Source of the DNA: Acidisarcina polymorpha
GTDB taxonomy: Bacteria; Acidobacteriota; Terriglobia; Terriglobales; Acidobacteriaceae
Direction of reading: 5' to 3'
Assembly: GCF_003330725.1 (NCBI RefSeq)
Contig: NZ_CP030840.1
Location: forward strand, 5,884,116-5,948,115
Length of the DNA: 64,000 nucleotides
The notes below the pieces were generated by a model. It had not been told where the DNA came from, made no database searches, and saw only the letters and a list, made by a program, of their open reading frames with translations. This document shows positions 45,666 to 54,697 of this stretch, in pieces. How positions within the stretch are numbered: the stretch's first letter is position 1; each line of letters begins with the position of its first letter. The translations under genes and the position numbers were made by a program.

Positions 45666-46523
45666 ATGACCCCATCTTTCCGCAAGTTCTTTGACCGGTG
45701 GTTTCTCACCATTTCCGCTCTCGGATTGCTGGCGGTTACCCCATCCACTTCCAAGAGCGCCGAGATTGCCCCTCAGTCTCTCATGCAGAACGGCTTCCAC
45801 AGCATGTACAACCTGGATTTCTCTCAGGCGACGCAGGACTTCGATGAATGGCAGAAGCAGCATCCTCAGGATCCAATGGGGCCAGTCGCCCATGCCACTG
45901 CTCTTCTCTTCGCGGAGTTTGCCCGGCTCGGCGTGCTGGAAGCTCAATTATTTGTTGATGACAAGAGCTATGAAGACCGTAAGAAGCTTACTCCGGATCC
46001 GAAAATCAGGGATCAGTTTCAGAATCAGCTGGCAATGGGCGATCAGTTGGCAGCCGCCGCGCTGCTCAAGAATGCCAGCGATACAAACGCACGGTTCGCC
46101 AAGGTGCTTTCGCTTGGCTTGCGCTCCGATTACGCGGCCTTAATCGAGAAACGAGATCTTGCCGCCCTGAACTACACAAAGCAAGGACGTGAGGACGCCG
46201 ATCTGCTGCTCAAAGAGAAGCCAGACGCCTACGACGCCTACATCGCCCTGGGGGTTGAGAATTACCTGACCGGCATCAAACCCGCTCCGATCCGTTGGAT
46301 GCTTCAGATGGGTGGAATGCAGACCGACAAACTGCAGGGAATTGAGCAACTCCAGAAAACCGCTGATCACGGGGTTCTGCTCGCGCCCTTTGCCAAGCTG
46401 CTCCTTGCTGTGGCCGCGTTCCGTGACAAGGACATGAACAAAGGCTGCAACCTGCTTCGGGGGCTGGCCTCCAGCTACCCGAAAAACCCGCTCTATTCTC
46501 GGGAGCTGGTGCGCTGTCATTGA
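45666..46523 (+). CDS. Exported TPR-like protein of unknown function
   Basis: 285 residues. An N-terminal hydrophobic signal (FRKFFDRWFLTISALGLLAV) with cleavage near SKSAE suggests export. The body is all-helical with TPR-like pairs (NGFHSMYNLDFSQATQDFDE, WQKQHPQDPMGPVAHATALL; later KTADHGVLLAPFAKLLLAVA, CNLLRGLASSYPKNPLYSRE). No catalytic motif is visible. It lies 64 bp before the PilT-like gene, possibly in the same transcript. It may be a scaffold; its function is not assigned. Confidence 0.65.
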   Translation: MTPSFRKFFDRWFLTISALGLLAVTPSTSKSAEIAPQSLMQNGFHSMYNLDFSQATQDFDEWQKQHPQDPMGPVAHATALLFAEFARLGVLEAQLFVDDKSYEDRKKLTPDPKIRDQFQNQLAMGDQLAAAALLKNASDTNARFAKVLSLGLRSDYAALIEKRDLAALNYTKQGREDADLLLKEKPDAYDAYIALGVENYLTGIKPAPIRWMLQMGGMQTDKLQGIEQLQKTADHGVLLAPFAKLLLAVAAFRDKDMNKGCNLLRGLASSYPKNPLYSRELVRCH

Positions 46524-46587
46524 CCCGGCGAGGGTCCTCGTTTGCGACGCTTATCGGTCGCTGACGATTTACGATAAATGAACGCGC

Positions 46588-47739
46588 ATGAGTGCATACG
46601 AGAGCGAATTATCCCGGCTTGTCGACGAATTGAATCGTTCCGTTCCTGGCGTGCGCAGCGGGGAACGCACCTCGCTCGATCAACTACTTGCGCTCGCCGC
46701 GCAACGCAATGCCTCTGACATGATCCTGGTCGTCGGTTCGGCGATTGCGCTCCGGGTCAATGGCGGCCTCAGTGCGGCGGCGGGTAAGCCGCTCACACAC
46801 GAAGACATTCGCGGCATGTTGCTGCCCCTCCTGACCACGGATCAATCTGAGGAACTACAGCGCGAGAGGTCCTTAGACTTCTGCTTTGTGCGGAATTCTA
46901 TTGGCCGGTTTCGCGCCAATTTTCACTATCAGCGCGGGACTTTAGCGGCCAGCATACGCCTGCTTCCACCCCAGGTGCCGTCGCTTGAGTCGCTGCACCT
47001 GCCTTCCGTGCTCGCCCCGCTGACGGAGCGTCGCCAGGGGCTCATCCTGCTCACCGGTCCAACGGGCTGCGGCAAGACTTCAACCTTGGCGGCCCTGATC
47101 GACCTAATCAACGGTCGCCGCCGCGACCACATCATTACCATTGAGGATCCCATCGAGTACCAGCACATGAATAGGGGATCGATCGTCGAACAGATCGAGG
47201 TTGGACATGACACCCCCAGTTTTGCTCAGTCGATTCGCGCTGTGCTACGTCAAAGCCCGGATGTGATTTTGGTAGGAGAGATGCGCGATGCCGAGACGAT
47301 GGCGGTTGCGCTGACCGCGGCCGAGACTGGCCATCTCGTCCTTTCTTCGCTGCACACCAATGACGCCGCCCAGACGGTTTCTCGTATTCTCGACACTTTT
47401 CCTAGTTCGCATCAGCCGCAGATCCGGCAGCAGCTCTCGTTGGCGTTGTTGGCGGTCATCTCCCAGCAGCTGGTCCCGGCCGCTGATGGTAGTGGGCGCT
47501 ATCCGGCGATAGAAGTCATGCTTGCGACAACGGCGATCCGTAATCTGATTCGTACCGGTCAGGATCACCAGATACGGTCCCACATCTCAGTCGGACGGGC
47601 GGACGGGATGTTCACCATGGAGCAATCACTTGCCGAACTGGTACGCGCCGGCCGCATCCTGCGCGAGACTGCTTACGCCCACTGCTACAACCAGGCTGAG
47701 CTGCGCCAGCATCTCGACACCCCTTCACGGCATTCCTGA
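46588..47739 (+). CDS. pilT: Type IV pilus retraction ATPase (PilT/PilU-like)
   Basis: 383 residues. The Walker A is ILLTGPTGCGKTSTLAALID (near residue 155), the Asp box is IITIEDPIEYQHMNRGSIVE, the Walker B is PDVILVGEMRDAETMAVALT, and the His box GHLVLSSLHTNDAAQTVSRI follows. These make a hexameric secretion ATPase of the PilT/GspE superfamily; the C-terminal AIRNLIRTGQDHQI with the small N-terminal domain points to retraction (PilT/PilU) rather than assembly (PilB). A PilT paralogue (PilU) cannot be excluded. No pilin gene is in the window. Confidence 0.85.
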   Translation: MSAYESELSRLVDELNRSVPGVRSGERTSLDQLLALAAQRNASDMILVVGSAIALRVNGGLSAAAGKPLTHEDIRGMLLPLLTTDQSEELQRERSLDFCFVRNSIGRFRANFHYQRGTLAASIRLLPPQVPSLESLHLPSVLAPLTERRQGLILLTGPTGCGKTSTLAALIDLINGRRRDHIITIEDPIEYQHMNRGSIVEQIEVGHDTPSFAQSIRAVLRQSPDVILVGEMRDAETMAVALTAAETGHLVLSSLHTNDAAQTVSRILDTFPSSHQPQIRQQLSLALLAVISQQLVPAADGSGRYPAIEVMLATTAIRNLIRTGQDHQIRSHISVGRADGMFTMEQSLAELVRAGRILRETAYAHCYNQAELRQHLDTPSRHS

Positions 47740-47805
47740 GGGACTGTAGCTACTTTTATCTTGAAATTTCCTTAGAAAACGGCAGAATGCATAGGGAAGA
47801 ATCCA

Positions 47806-48738
47806 ATGAAAAAGCCGGTCGCCCTACTTCTGTTGGTATTTGCCACGCTCTCCCTCCAAGCCCAGGATGCAAGCACCGCGCTGAGCCAATTCTTTGAAGG
47901 CAAACAAGTGGTGGTGAAGATCGATATGCCCGGCACGCAACAGGGGATTGACATCTATCCAGGCAAGCCAAATGCTTTCGACGCGAAGGCTTATGGCAAG
48001 CGGATGAAGAGCTTCCCGGCCTCGCTGCGCAGCGGCGATGCGGTCATGATCACTACCGTCAAGGTGAAGGATAAGCTGATCGAGTTCCAGCTAGGCGGAG
48101 GAGGCTTCGGCACTTTCGGGGACGACACCAACACTGCCGTTCAATTCACTCCGGCGCCCAAAAGCGATCGCGAGAAGGACCTGGAGAATCAACTCAGCAA
48201 TACCGACGACTCCGATCAGAAAAGCCGCATTCAGCGGGAGTTGGATTATCTTCGCCGTCAGCGGGAGCGTGACGATCAACGTAACCGCGCTATCGCCCAG
48301 CAGGCTGCACAAGTCAAGAAAATGCAGGTCGATGACAGCCGGATGAAGGGCGGCTCCCGCTTCAACTTGAAATACGACGGCAAGGTTCCTCCCAACGTGA
48401 CTCCGCAGGACGTAATCGCGGCGTTGTCCCCCTACGTCAGCTTTCCAGCCCAGATGACTGGAGGGTCCCCGGCTGATGCAGTCCCACCCCCGGCGGCCAC
48501 CCTCCAGCCGGCGGTGATGTCACAGAGCACCGGAGCATCTTCGGATCCATCGCACGGCTTGCAAAAGGGAATGCATCAGGACCAGGTGCGAGCGCTGCTG
48601 GGAAATCCGACAAATGTCACCGACACCGATCATGACGGTCTTCATGTCCACTCTGAAACCTATGCTCAGGGAAGCACCCTCATTCACGCAGAATATGTGA
48701 ATGGCATTCTGGTGCGTTACTCGATGGACGTTCACTGA
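47806..48738 (+). CDS. Exported protein with BamE/SmpA-like C-terminal domain
   Basis: 310 residues with a signal peptide (MKKPVALLLLVFATLSLQAQ). Residues ~125-165 are a charged helix rich in Arg and Asp (SDREKDLENQLSNTDDSDQK, IQRELDYLRRQRERDDQRNR). The C-terminus (GLQKGMHQDQVRALLGNPTN, VHSETYAQGSTLIHAEYVNG) has the GMxxxxVxxLLGxP pattern of the SmpA/OmlA (BamE-like) domain. An assembly or periplasmic protein is plausible. AGGGAAGA precedes the ATG. It sits alone between the PilT-like and MeaB genes. Confidence 0.65.
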   Translation: MKKPVALLLLVFATLSLQAQDASTALSQFFEGKQVVVKIDMPGTQQGIDIYPGKPNAFDAKAYGKRMKSFPASLRSGDAVMITTVKVKDKLIEFQLGGGGFGTFGDDTNTAVQFTPAPKSDREKDLENQLSNTDDSDQKSRIQRELDYLRRQRERDDQRNRAIAQQAAQVKKMQVDDSRMKGGSRFNLKYDGKVPPNVTPQDVIAALSPYVSFPAQMTGGSPADAVPPPAATLQPAVMSQSTGASSDPSHGLQKGMHQDQVRALLGNPTNVTDTDHDGLHVHSETYAQGSTLIHAEYVNGILVRYSMDVH

Positions 48739-48788
48739 GCAGTCACAAAGCCGTCATGACTGAGCTGGCGATATGATCGCTGCTGAGC

Positions 48789-49760
48789 ATGACTGATGCA
48801 ATTGAAGAGCTGATTGAACAACTTCGGGGCGGCAGCGTCCGCGCTTTGTCCCGAGCCATCTCCGAAGTCGAGAACGGCGGGTCGCTGGCTCCAAAAATCC
48901 TTGCAGGTTGCTTTCCATATTCTGGACGCGCCTTGAGGGTCGGTATTACTGGTTCCCCAGGGGCAGGCAAGAGCACTCTGGTTGACCACCTGGTCACGCA
49001 ATACCGCAGCCAGGGAAGAACCGTTGGCGTGGTCGCCGTCGATCCGACGAGTCCCTATTCCGGGGGCGCCATATTAGGGGACCGCATCCGAATGCAGGCC
49101 CATCACGCAGATTCCGGCGTTTTCACTCGCAGCATGGCGACTCGCGGAGCTCTGGGCGGCCTGGCGAGTACCACGGCAGATGTTGTCTCCATCATCGAAG
49201 CCAGCGGCAAAGACGTCATTCTCATCGAAACAGTCGGCGTAGGTCAGGACGAAATCGACGTCGTTCGTCTGGCGGATGTCTGCGTTGTCGCGGTGGTTCC
49301 TGGGATGGGTGATGATATTCAGAGCATGAAAGCGGGAATCATGGAGATTGCCGATGTCCTGGTCATCAACAAAAGCGATCGCGAGGGGAGCGACCGTCTC
49401 GAACAAGAGCTCCGAGCGATGCAGAGTTTGGGTCACTCGTCCAAAGAACCGAATTTGGATGTTCACATTATTCGCACCGTAGCCATCACTGGAGACGGAA
49501 TCGCCGAGTTGCAATCTGCCATCGGAGCACAGGAACAGTGGCTGGGAATGGAAGGACGATTGTTCGCAAGGCGCTCGGCACAATGGCGAGAGCGCATCTC
49601 GAATATGATCAGGCAGGAAGTGCTACGCAATATCCAACGGCCAGGCGGGGGCGAGGACGAGTTTGCGAAGCTGGCCGAGGCGGCCGCTGCCGGCACCGTC
49701 AATCCTTACCTGGCGCTGCCCAGGATGATGGAGAGATTGCGGCAGGCTGCTCGGAACTAA
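48789..49760 (+). CDS. meaB: MeaB-type GTPase (methylmalonyl-CoA mutase chaperone)
   Basis: 323 residues. Motifs: G1 VGITGSPGAGKSTLVDHLVT, SIMIBI-type VGVVAVDPTSPYSGGAILGD, G3-like VILIETVGVGQDEIDVVRLA and G4 DVLVINKSDREGSDRLEQEL. The protein belongs to the MeaB/ArgK group that guards methylmalonyl-CoA mutase and helps load its cobalamin cofactor. The methylmalonyl-CoA epimerase gene follows 46 bp later, supporting a propionate/branched-chain degradation role; no mutase gene is in the window. Confidence 0.93.
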   Translation: MTDAIEELIEQLRGGSVRALSRAISEVENGGSLAPKILAGCFPYSGRALRVGITGSPGAGKSTLVDHLVTQYRSQGRTVGVVAVDPTSPYSGGAILGDRIRMQAHHADSGVFTRSMATRGALGGLASTTADVVSIIEASGKDVILIETVGVGQDEIDVVRLADVCVVAVVPGMGDDIQSMKAGIMEIADVLVINKSDREGSDRLEQELRAMQSLGHSSKEPNLDVHIIRTVAITGDGIAELQSAIGAQEQWLGMEGRLFARRSAQWRERISNMIRQEVLRNIQRPGGGEDEFAKLAEAAAAGTVNPYLALPRMMERLRQAARN

Positions 49761-49806
49761 GAGAAAATGGCAGAGAAGATTGACTTAAGGAGACCAAGAC
49801 AGAATT

Positions 49807-50214
49807 ATGGCAACGATCGATCATTTAGGCATTGCGGTCAAGAGCATTGCGGCCGCTCGCGGATTCTACGAGTCGCTGGGGCTATCGGTGGTGCGGGAAG
49901 AAGAAGTGCCCGACGAACAGGTGCGGACCGCAATGATTCCGGTAGGCGAAAGCCGGGTCGAGCTGCTTGAACCCACCAGCGACGATTCTCCGGTGGGACG
50001 GTTTCTGGCGAGTCGAGGCGAAGGCCTTCATCATGTGGCCTTTCACGTCGACGATATCTCGGGAACCCTCGAAGAACTCAAAGCCAAGGGTGTGCGGCTG
50101 GTAAACGACGATCTTCAGATCGGAGCCGGCGGTCATCTGTATTTCTTTGTTCATCCAGAGAGTGCCGGCGGAGTGCTGGTAGAGATCTGTCAGGATTCGA
50201 TCGCGGACGTCTGA
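49807..50214 (+). CDS. mce: Methylmalonyl-CoA epimerase
   Basis: 135 residues, the usual length for this vicinal-oxygen-chelate enzyme. Motifs: IDHLGIAVKSIAAARGFYES (first metal His), VRTAMIPVGESRVELLEPTS, GEGLHHVAFHVDDISGTLEE (second His) and YFFVHPESAGGVLVEICQ (metal Glu). It interconverts the 2R and 2S epimers of methylmalonyl-CoA between propionyl-CoA carboxylase and the mutase. The last stop base is also the first base of the tsaB ATG, so the two are coupled. Confidence 0.93.
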   Translation: MATIDHLGIAVKSIAAARGFYESLGLSVVREEEVPDEQVRTAMIPVGESRVELLEPTSDDSPVGRFLASRGEGLHHVAFHVDDISGTLEELKAKGVRLVNDDLQIGAGGHLYFFVHPESAGGVLVEICQDSIADV

Positions 50215-50981
50215 TGCTTTTAGCTATCGATACTTGCGGGACCTTGGGAGGAGTGGCGCTCGGTGAGTTGACAGCCCACCCCGCCACCCGGAGCTCCGAA
50301 CCAGCGCAGGTGCGGCTCGCGGCCGCCCGCGAACTTGCGGGCAGAAGCTATTCCGAGCAGCTTATCCCGACCATCTCTGAGGTGCTTGCAGAGACTCGCG
50401 TGGGACTTCCGCAGTTGCAGGGTATCGTCGTCATTCATGGTCCGGGGAGCTTTACCGGGATCCGCATCGGCGTCAGTGCGGCAAAAGGTCTTGCTGAGGC
50501 TCTCGCCGTCCCGATTATTGCCGTTTCTCGCCTCAGGCTCTTGGCTCTGAAAGCCCAGGGCACGGCGATTGCCGTCCTCGACGCAGGTCGCGGCGAGTTT
50601 TTTGTGGGCGTCTATCAAGACGGAATTTGCGTTCAGGAAATTCTACTGACCCGCGAAAATTTGATGGAGGCGATGACGAACTGGAAGTACCCGGTTCTCG
50701 TCTGTGAAAACCGAGTTTTTGAGTCCCTATCGGAGATCGGGCCACGACTAGTCTCTGCACCAGCTGCGATCGACGCGCTTGCTGCCGGTGCAAACCGGTT
50801 TCTCGCCCAGGACTTCGACGATACGGCCCTGCTAGACGCCAACTATCTGCGTCGTTCTGAGATCGAGATGCTTGCCAGGATCGCCGAACATGCAGCACTG
50901 CGGGCCGCTCCATCGTGTGCTGACCCACGCCCTGCTTCGGTGTCGGTTGACTCGGCACCCGCTGATGTTCATCAAAGATGA
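50214..50981 (+). CDS. tsaB: tRNA threonylcarbamoyladenosine biosynthesis protein TsaB
   Basis: 255 residues. N-terminal MLLAIDTCGTLGGVALGEL and GIVVIHGPGSFTGIRIGVSA (the conserved GPGSFTGxR motif), then AKGLAEALAVPIIAVSRLRL and VLDAGRGEFFVGVYQDG, identify the ASKHA-fold TsaB. TsaB supports TsaD in adding threonylcarbamoyl to A37 of ANN-decoding tRNAs. The C-terminal ~20 residues (SCADPRPASVSVDSAPADVH) look like a divergent tail. The gene overlaps mce by one base and rimI by four, a compact co-translated unit. Confidence 0.92.
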   Translation: MLLAIDTCGTLGGVALGELTAHPATRSSEPAQVRLAAARELAGRSYSEQLIPTISEVLAETRVGLPQLQGIVVIHGPGSFTGIRIGVSAAKGLAEALAVPIIAVSRLRLLALKAQGTAIAVLDAGRGEFFVGVYQDGICVQEILLTRENLMEAMTNWKYPVLVCENRVFESLSEIGPRLVSAPAAIDALAAGANRFLAQDFDDTALLDANYLRRSEIEMLARIAEHAALRAAPSCADPRPASVSVDSAPADVHQR

Positions 50982-51508
50982 GCGATGCGATTCGCATCCG
51001 GGCTATGACCGCCGAGGATGTGGAGGCGGTGATCGGGATGGAGCGGCAAACCGATACTGCTCCGCATTGGTCCCGCGACGACTACCTCTGCTGCCTCGAG
51101 CAGAATGCCGCTATGGCTCTGCAGCGGTTTGCCCTGGTAGCAGAATCGGGGTATTCCCTGGCAGGCTTTCTCGTCTTGCGCCTGTTAAAACTTCAGGGCG
51201 ACTCCGAGGCGGAGCTGGAGTCGATCGTAGTCGCTCCTTTTCTGCAAGGGCAGGGAATCGGTAGACGGTTGATGACCGCGGGCCTGCAACTGGCAAGATC
51301 CCAAGGGGCCCGGCGCTTTTCTCTCGAAGTGCGAGCCTCAAACCAGGCGGCAATCCGCCTTTATCAGAGCTTTAAGCTAGCCGAAATTGGCCGCCGCCCG
51401 GGATATTTTCACCTTTCTGAGGAAGATGCTGTCCTAATGAGCATCAATTTGGAACTGGAGTTACGCGAAACCTTCGCACTTTCAGAATTTCCTCAACAAG
51501 TGGATTGA
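50978..51508 (+). CDS. rimI: GNAT N-acetyltransferase, RimI-like
   Basis: 176 residues. The GNAT acetyl-CoA pocket is SIVVAPFLQGQGIGRRLMTA (Q-x-x-G-x-G/R motif), followed by LEVRASNQAAIRLYQSFKLA and EIGRRPGYFHL, typical of RimI (alanine N-acetylation of ribosomal protein S18). Its position after tsaB, with which RimI is commonly encoded, supports this. The ATG overlaps the tsaB stop as ATGA. Another GNAT activity cannot be excluded, but context and motif agree. Confidence 0.85.
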   Translation: MSDAIRIRAMTAEDVEAVIGMERQTDTAPHWSRDDYLCCLEQNAAMALQRFALVAESGYSLAGFLVLRLLKLQGDSEAELESIVVAPFLQGQGIGRRLMTAGLQLARSQGARRFSLEVRASNQAAIRLYQSFKLAEIGRRPGYFHLSEEDAVLMSINLELELRETFALSEFPQQVD

Positions 51509-51563
51509 AAAGATCAGGCGACCGGAGTGATACTTTCATACGTCTTATGGAAAGAGGTGTTGC

Positions 51564-51773
51564 ATGAAGGTAGAAACAACCGGAACGCAAGACGACGTGT
51601 CAATCCAGCAGCTGCAAGAGGAACACCGCCGGTATTCTGAGAAACTTGATGGACTCTCCCACAGCCCCTATCTATCAGCTGAAGAGCAGATCGAGGAAGT
51701 CCGCTTGAAAAAACTCAAACTTCGTGTCAAAGACGAGATGATGGGCCATCGTCCTTTCATTCGCTTCAACTAG
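51564..51773 (+). CDS. YdcH/DUF465-like small protein
   Basis: 69 residues. The helical core (DVSIQQLQEEHRRYSEKLDG, LSAEEQIEEVRLKKLKLRVK then DEMMGHR) fits DUF465 (YdcH), a short helical hairpin rich in charged residues and ending with a KLK..KD motif. The role is unknown. AGAGGTG precedes the ATG. It probably belongs to the preceding transcript. Confidence 0.75.
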   Translation: MKVETTGTQDDVSIQQLQEEHRRYSEKLDGLSHSPYLSAEEQIEEVRLKKLKLRVKDEMMGHRPFIRFN

Positions 51774-51812
51774 CCAAGCCCTGGATTACGGCAGCTTCGT
51801 CACCCATTCGTG

Positions 51813-51842
51813 CTGCGGCGCCTGGACCACTGGACGCCGCAG
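51813..51842 (+). terminator. Candidate terminator hairpin after the DUF465 gene
   Basis: CTGCGGCG and CGCCGCAG (51813-51820 and 51835-51842) make a perfect 8-bp GC-rich stem over a 14-nt loop, and a TTTTT run follows ten bases later. Rho-independent termination of the tsaB-rimI-DUF465 transcript is plausible. Confidence 0.35.
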
Positions 51843-51987
51843 GGGAATGGCTTTTTGTGTCCCATAGAACGCGCCAGCGCGCGTTACGACGCATTGACCT
51901 TCATCGCGACCTATACGCACCTATAATGGAAGAGGGCAGGCTCAAAGCCTGTGACATTCAGGAATAGAAGGTCGCTAACTCAAGTTC

Positions 51988-52653
51988 ATGGTGCGTGACG
52001 GATATTTTTATGGCTTCGGCCTGCTGGCGGTCGCCGGGGCGCTGATCTGGTGGACGGGAGGATGGCTGTGGGCGATCGTTCCTCTTCTGCTCGCCGCGTT
52101 CTTTCTCTGGTTCTTTCGCGACCCGGCGCGCAGAATTCCCTCCGGAGCTGGTCTGATTGTTTCTCCTGCTGACGGGGTAGTAACCAGCGTTGAACACGTT
52201 TCGACGCTCTCGGGCAAGCAAATTAAACTGAGTGTCTTCTTGAGCGTCTTCGATGTGCATGTCAATCGCTCCCCCTTAAGCGGGCTGGTGCGGGAAGTTC
52301 GCTACGAAAAGGGTCTATTTTTGAATGCAATGAACCCGGCTTCTGCAGACAAGAATGAGCAAAATACCGTGGTTGTCGAGGGAGATGGCTGCCAGATCGT
52401 CTTCAAGCAGATCGCGGGTCTGCTGGCGCGGCGGATTGTCTTCAATAAGCGGGTTGGTGACCGGGTCGAGCGCGGTGAACGCGTAGGCTTGATCAAGTTT
52501 GGTTCGCGAGTCGATGTGCTGCTGCCAGGGAATGCCGCTGTTTCGGTAAAAAAAGGCGATAGGGTCAGGGGCGGCGCATCGGTGCTGGCCAAGGTGCCGG
52601 TGCCTACGCCCTTGTCCGGCGAGCCGATGATCGCCGGGGAGAGGAGAATTTGA
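51988..52653 (+). CDS. psd: Phosphatidylserine decarboxylase, short type
   Basis: 221 residues. Two N-terminal hydrophobic segments ([20 protein letters not shown] and [20 protein letters not shown]), the DGVV block near residue 57, the [14 protein letters not shown] region, and the self-cleavage site [18 protein letters not shown] identify the short (archaetidylserine-like) phosphatidylserine decarboxylase. Cleavage before Ser of the FGS motif creates the pyruvoyl cofactor; the product is phosphatidylethanolamine. The TTG start of pssA overlaps the last bases, and both genes serve the same pathway. Confidence 0.92.
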   Translation: MVRDGYFYGFGLLAVAGALIWWTGGWLWAIVPLLLAAFFLWFFRDPARRIPSGAGLIVSPADGVVTSVEHVSTLSGKQIKLSVFLSVFDVHVNRSPLSGLVREVRYEKGLFLNAMNPASADKNEQNTVVVEGDGCQIVFKQIAGLLARRIVFNKRVGDRVERGERVGLIKFGSRVDVLLPGNAAVSVKKGDRVRGGASVLAKVPVPTPLSGEPMIAGERRI

Positions 52654-53462
52654 TCGCCCGCCAACGTCGGCGGGGCCTCTTCATTCTGCCGTCTGTTTTT
52701 ACCGCCGGAAATATCGCTGCGGGTTATTACGCCATCACTCAGAGTTTGGAGGGTTCGGTGCTGGCGCCGCAGCACTTCAACTACGCGGCTCTGGCGATTG
52801 GGTTCGCAATTCCGTTCGACGCGCTCGACGGCCGCATTGCCCGCATGACCAATACCACCAGCGAGTTCGGCAAGGAACTCGATTCACTCGCCGACGTGAT
52901 TACCTTCGGGGTAGCTCCGAGCATCCTAGCGTTCAGCTGGGGTTTTCGCTCGCTCGCCTTGGAAGGATATTCAGACATCCGGCAGCGCCTGGTGCAACTG
53001 GGAGCCTTCATCTGTTTTCTTTTTCTTATCTGTGGCTCGGCAAGGCTCGCGCGCTTCAATATCAGCCACAATCCGGTTGCCCTCAATCCCGGACGCGGGG
53101 ACCGGAAGTACTTTGTGGGCATGCCGATCCCGGCCTCGGCAGGGATGATCGCCGCTGTCGTGCATTTTTTCCGAGGCGAGCCGCTGGCGGTCTGGTGGAT
53201 GTCCGTACTGTGGATGGGACTGGTCGGCCTGATCGGCTTTCTCATGGTCAGCACCTGGCGATTCTGGAGCGGCAAGGAGATTAACCTTTTTAATCGACAT
53301 CCCTTTCGTTTGTTGATTTTGCTGGGCGCATTTGTCTATGCGCTGGTGGTTTTTTCTCAGGTATTGTTGTTGCTCATGGCTGCTTTTTATACGTGCTCGG
53401 GGATTTTTTCCCGTGCTGCCTACTCCTGGTCGCGAGGACGAAAGCCCGCGAACGCTGCTTGA
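52650..53462 (+). CDS. pssA: CDP-diacylglycerol-serine O-phosphatidyltransferase
   Basis: 270 residues from a TTG start at 52650 that overlaps the psd stop by four bases (TTGA), preceded by GAGAGGAGAA. The CDP-alcohol phosphatidyltransferase signature D-G-x2-A-R...G-x3-D-x3-D is present in [20 protein letters not shown] followed by [12 protein letters not shown]. Several membrane helices follow ([58 protein letters not shown]). It makes phosphatidylserine, the substrate of Psd just upstream. The next gene's frame overlaps the C-terminal end, but its own start is at 53491. Confidence 0.92.
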   Translation: MIARQRRRGLFILPSVFTAGNIAAGYYAITQSLEGSVLAPQHFNYAALAIGFAIPFDALDGRIARMTNTTSEFGKELDSLADVITFGVAPSILAFSWGFRSLALEGYSDIRQRLVQLGAFICFLFLICGSARLARFNISHNPVALNPGRGDRKYFVGMPIPASAGMIAAVVHFFRGEPLAVWWMSVLWMGLVGLIGFLMVSTWRFWSGKEINLFNRHPFRLLILLGAFVYALVVFSQVLLLLMAAFYTCSGIFSRAAYSWSRGRKPANAA

Positions 53463-53490
53463 AAACCTCAAACATGTGAAACGAGACTTA

Positions 53491-54528
53491 ATGCCTGAGA
53501 ATTATCGGATTGCGATCGTCGGTGCTGGCTCCCTTCGCGGCAAGGAACTCAACGAGGCGCTTGGTGAATCCGCGTTTGCAGCGTCCGACTTTGTGCTGCT
53601 GGATGATGAGAGTTCGTTGGGCAAGGTCGAGGCGGTGGGGGACGAAGTCACTGTGGTGCAAATGATCGATCCACAGTCATTTGATCACGCGGATTTTGTT
53701 TTCTTCGCTGGAGACGCCGGCAATACGCTAAAGCACTGGAAGAGCGCCTCCCGTTCTGGCGCCAGCATTCTCGATCTTACTTACGCGCTCGAAGGCGAAC
53801 CCGATGTATTGGTGCGTTCTCCGTGGGTGCGCGAGGAGCTGAACGGTCTTTCCTCAGGAAAGGCAACTCCCGATCTCAGAACGCCGGCGATCGTGCCGGC
53901 GCATCCTGCCGCCGTCGCGCTGGCGCTGTTATTGCTTCGCGTCAAAAAGGTGGGACCGGTCGCCAGCGCCTGGGCCACCGTCCTCGAGCCGGCCACGGAA
54001 CATGGCCGCTCCGCCATGGATGAGCTGCATCAGCAGACCATCAGCCTGCTGTCCTTCCAACCTCTGCCCAAGGAGACCTATGACGCTCAGGTGGCCTTCA
54101 ACCTGCTGCCAGTTCTCGGCGAGGAAGCGAAGGTGGACCTCGGTGCAACGGAATTGCGTATCCGCCGCCATTATGGGTTGCTATCCGGGGGAGGACTACC
54201 TCAGGTGAGCGTGCAGTTGATCCATGCTCCCGTATTCCACGGTTATGGCATTTCTCTCGGCATTGAACTGGAGCAGCCCGCCTCTGTTGAAGAATTAGAA
54301 GCAGCGCTTACCGGCGAACATGTCGACGTGGTTCTCGGCGATCAAGATGCACCCAGCAATCTTAGCACCGCTGGAGAAGAAGACATCATGGTGCGGGTGC
54401 GAGGGGAAGAAGGACGGCAACGTTTCTGGATTTGGGCAGCCGCCGACAACCTGAAGCTCTCAGCCCTTAACGCGGTGGCTTGCGCACTCGAATTGCGCAA
54501 ATTGCGCCCGCAGGGAAAGGTCCAATGA
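53491..54528 (+). CDS. Aspartate-semialdehyde dehydrogenase homologue without the catalytic cysteine
   Basis: 345 residues from the ATG at 53491 (MPENYRIAIVGAGSLRGKEL); the frame is open 53 codons upstream through the pssA end. The NAD(P)-binding fold (RIAIVGAGSLRGKELNEALG, GDEVTVVQMIDPQSFDHADF, FFAGDAGNTLKHWKSASRSG) and C-terminal dimerisation blocks (EEAKVDLGATELRIRRHYGL, HGYGISLGIELEQPA) are those of the Asd/USG-1 superfamily. Where active Asd enzymes have a nucleophilic Cys (as in SNPNCST), this protein has PAIVPAHPAAVALALLLL. The essential Cys is therefore absent and a dehydrogenase reaction is unlikely. It follows pssA, outside any lysine/threonine operon. Confidence 0.75.
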   Translation: MPENYRIAIVGAGSLRGKELNEALGESAFAASDFVLLDDESSLGKVEAVGDEVTVVQMIDPQSFDHADFVFFAGDAGNTLKHWKSASRSGASILDLTYALEGEPDVLVRSPWVREELNGLSSGKATPDLRTPAIVPAHPAAVALALLLLRVKKVGPVASAWATVLEPATEHGRSAMDELHQQTISLLSFQPLPKETYDAQVAFNLLPVLGEEAKVDLGATELRIRRHYGLLSGGGLPQVSVQLIHAPVFHGYGISLGIELEQPASVEELEAALTGEHVDVVLGDQDAPSNLSTAGEEDIMVRVRGEEGRQRFWIWAAADNLKLSALNAVACALELRKLRPQGKVQ

Positions 54529-54697
54529 CTGGCGACAACTAGTCAGGCGGACTATCGCTGGCGCACGGTTCACGGCTGATGAAAAATTCCGTAGAAAGAA
54601 AAAACCCGGCCAAATCGGCTAGCAGCCTGGCGATGGTTCCTCTTTCGGGTACTAAGGACCTGCGCGGCACGGCAAGGATATGAAATCTTCAATGAAG

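Noticed and set aside
53332-53490. Earlier start for the Asd-like protein
   Set aside because: It lies mostly inside pssA in another frame and would place an odd segment before the Rossmann start.
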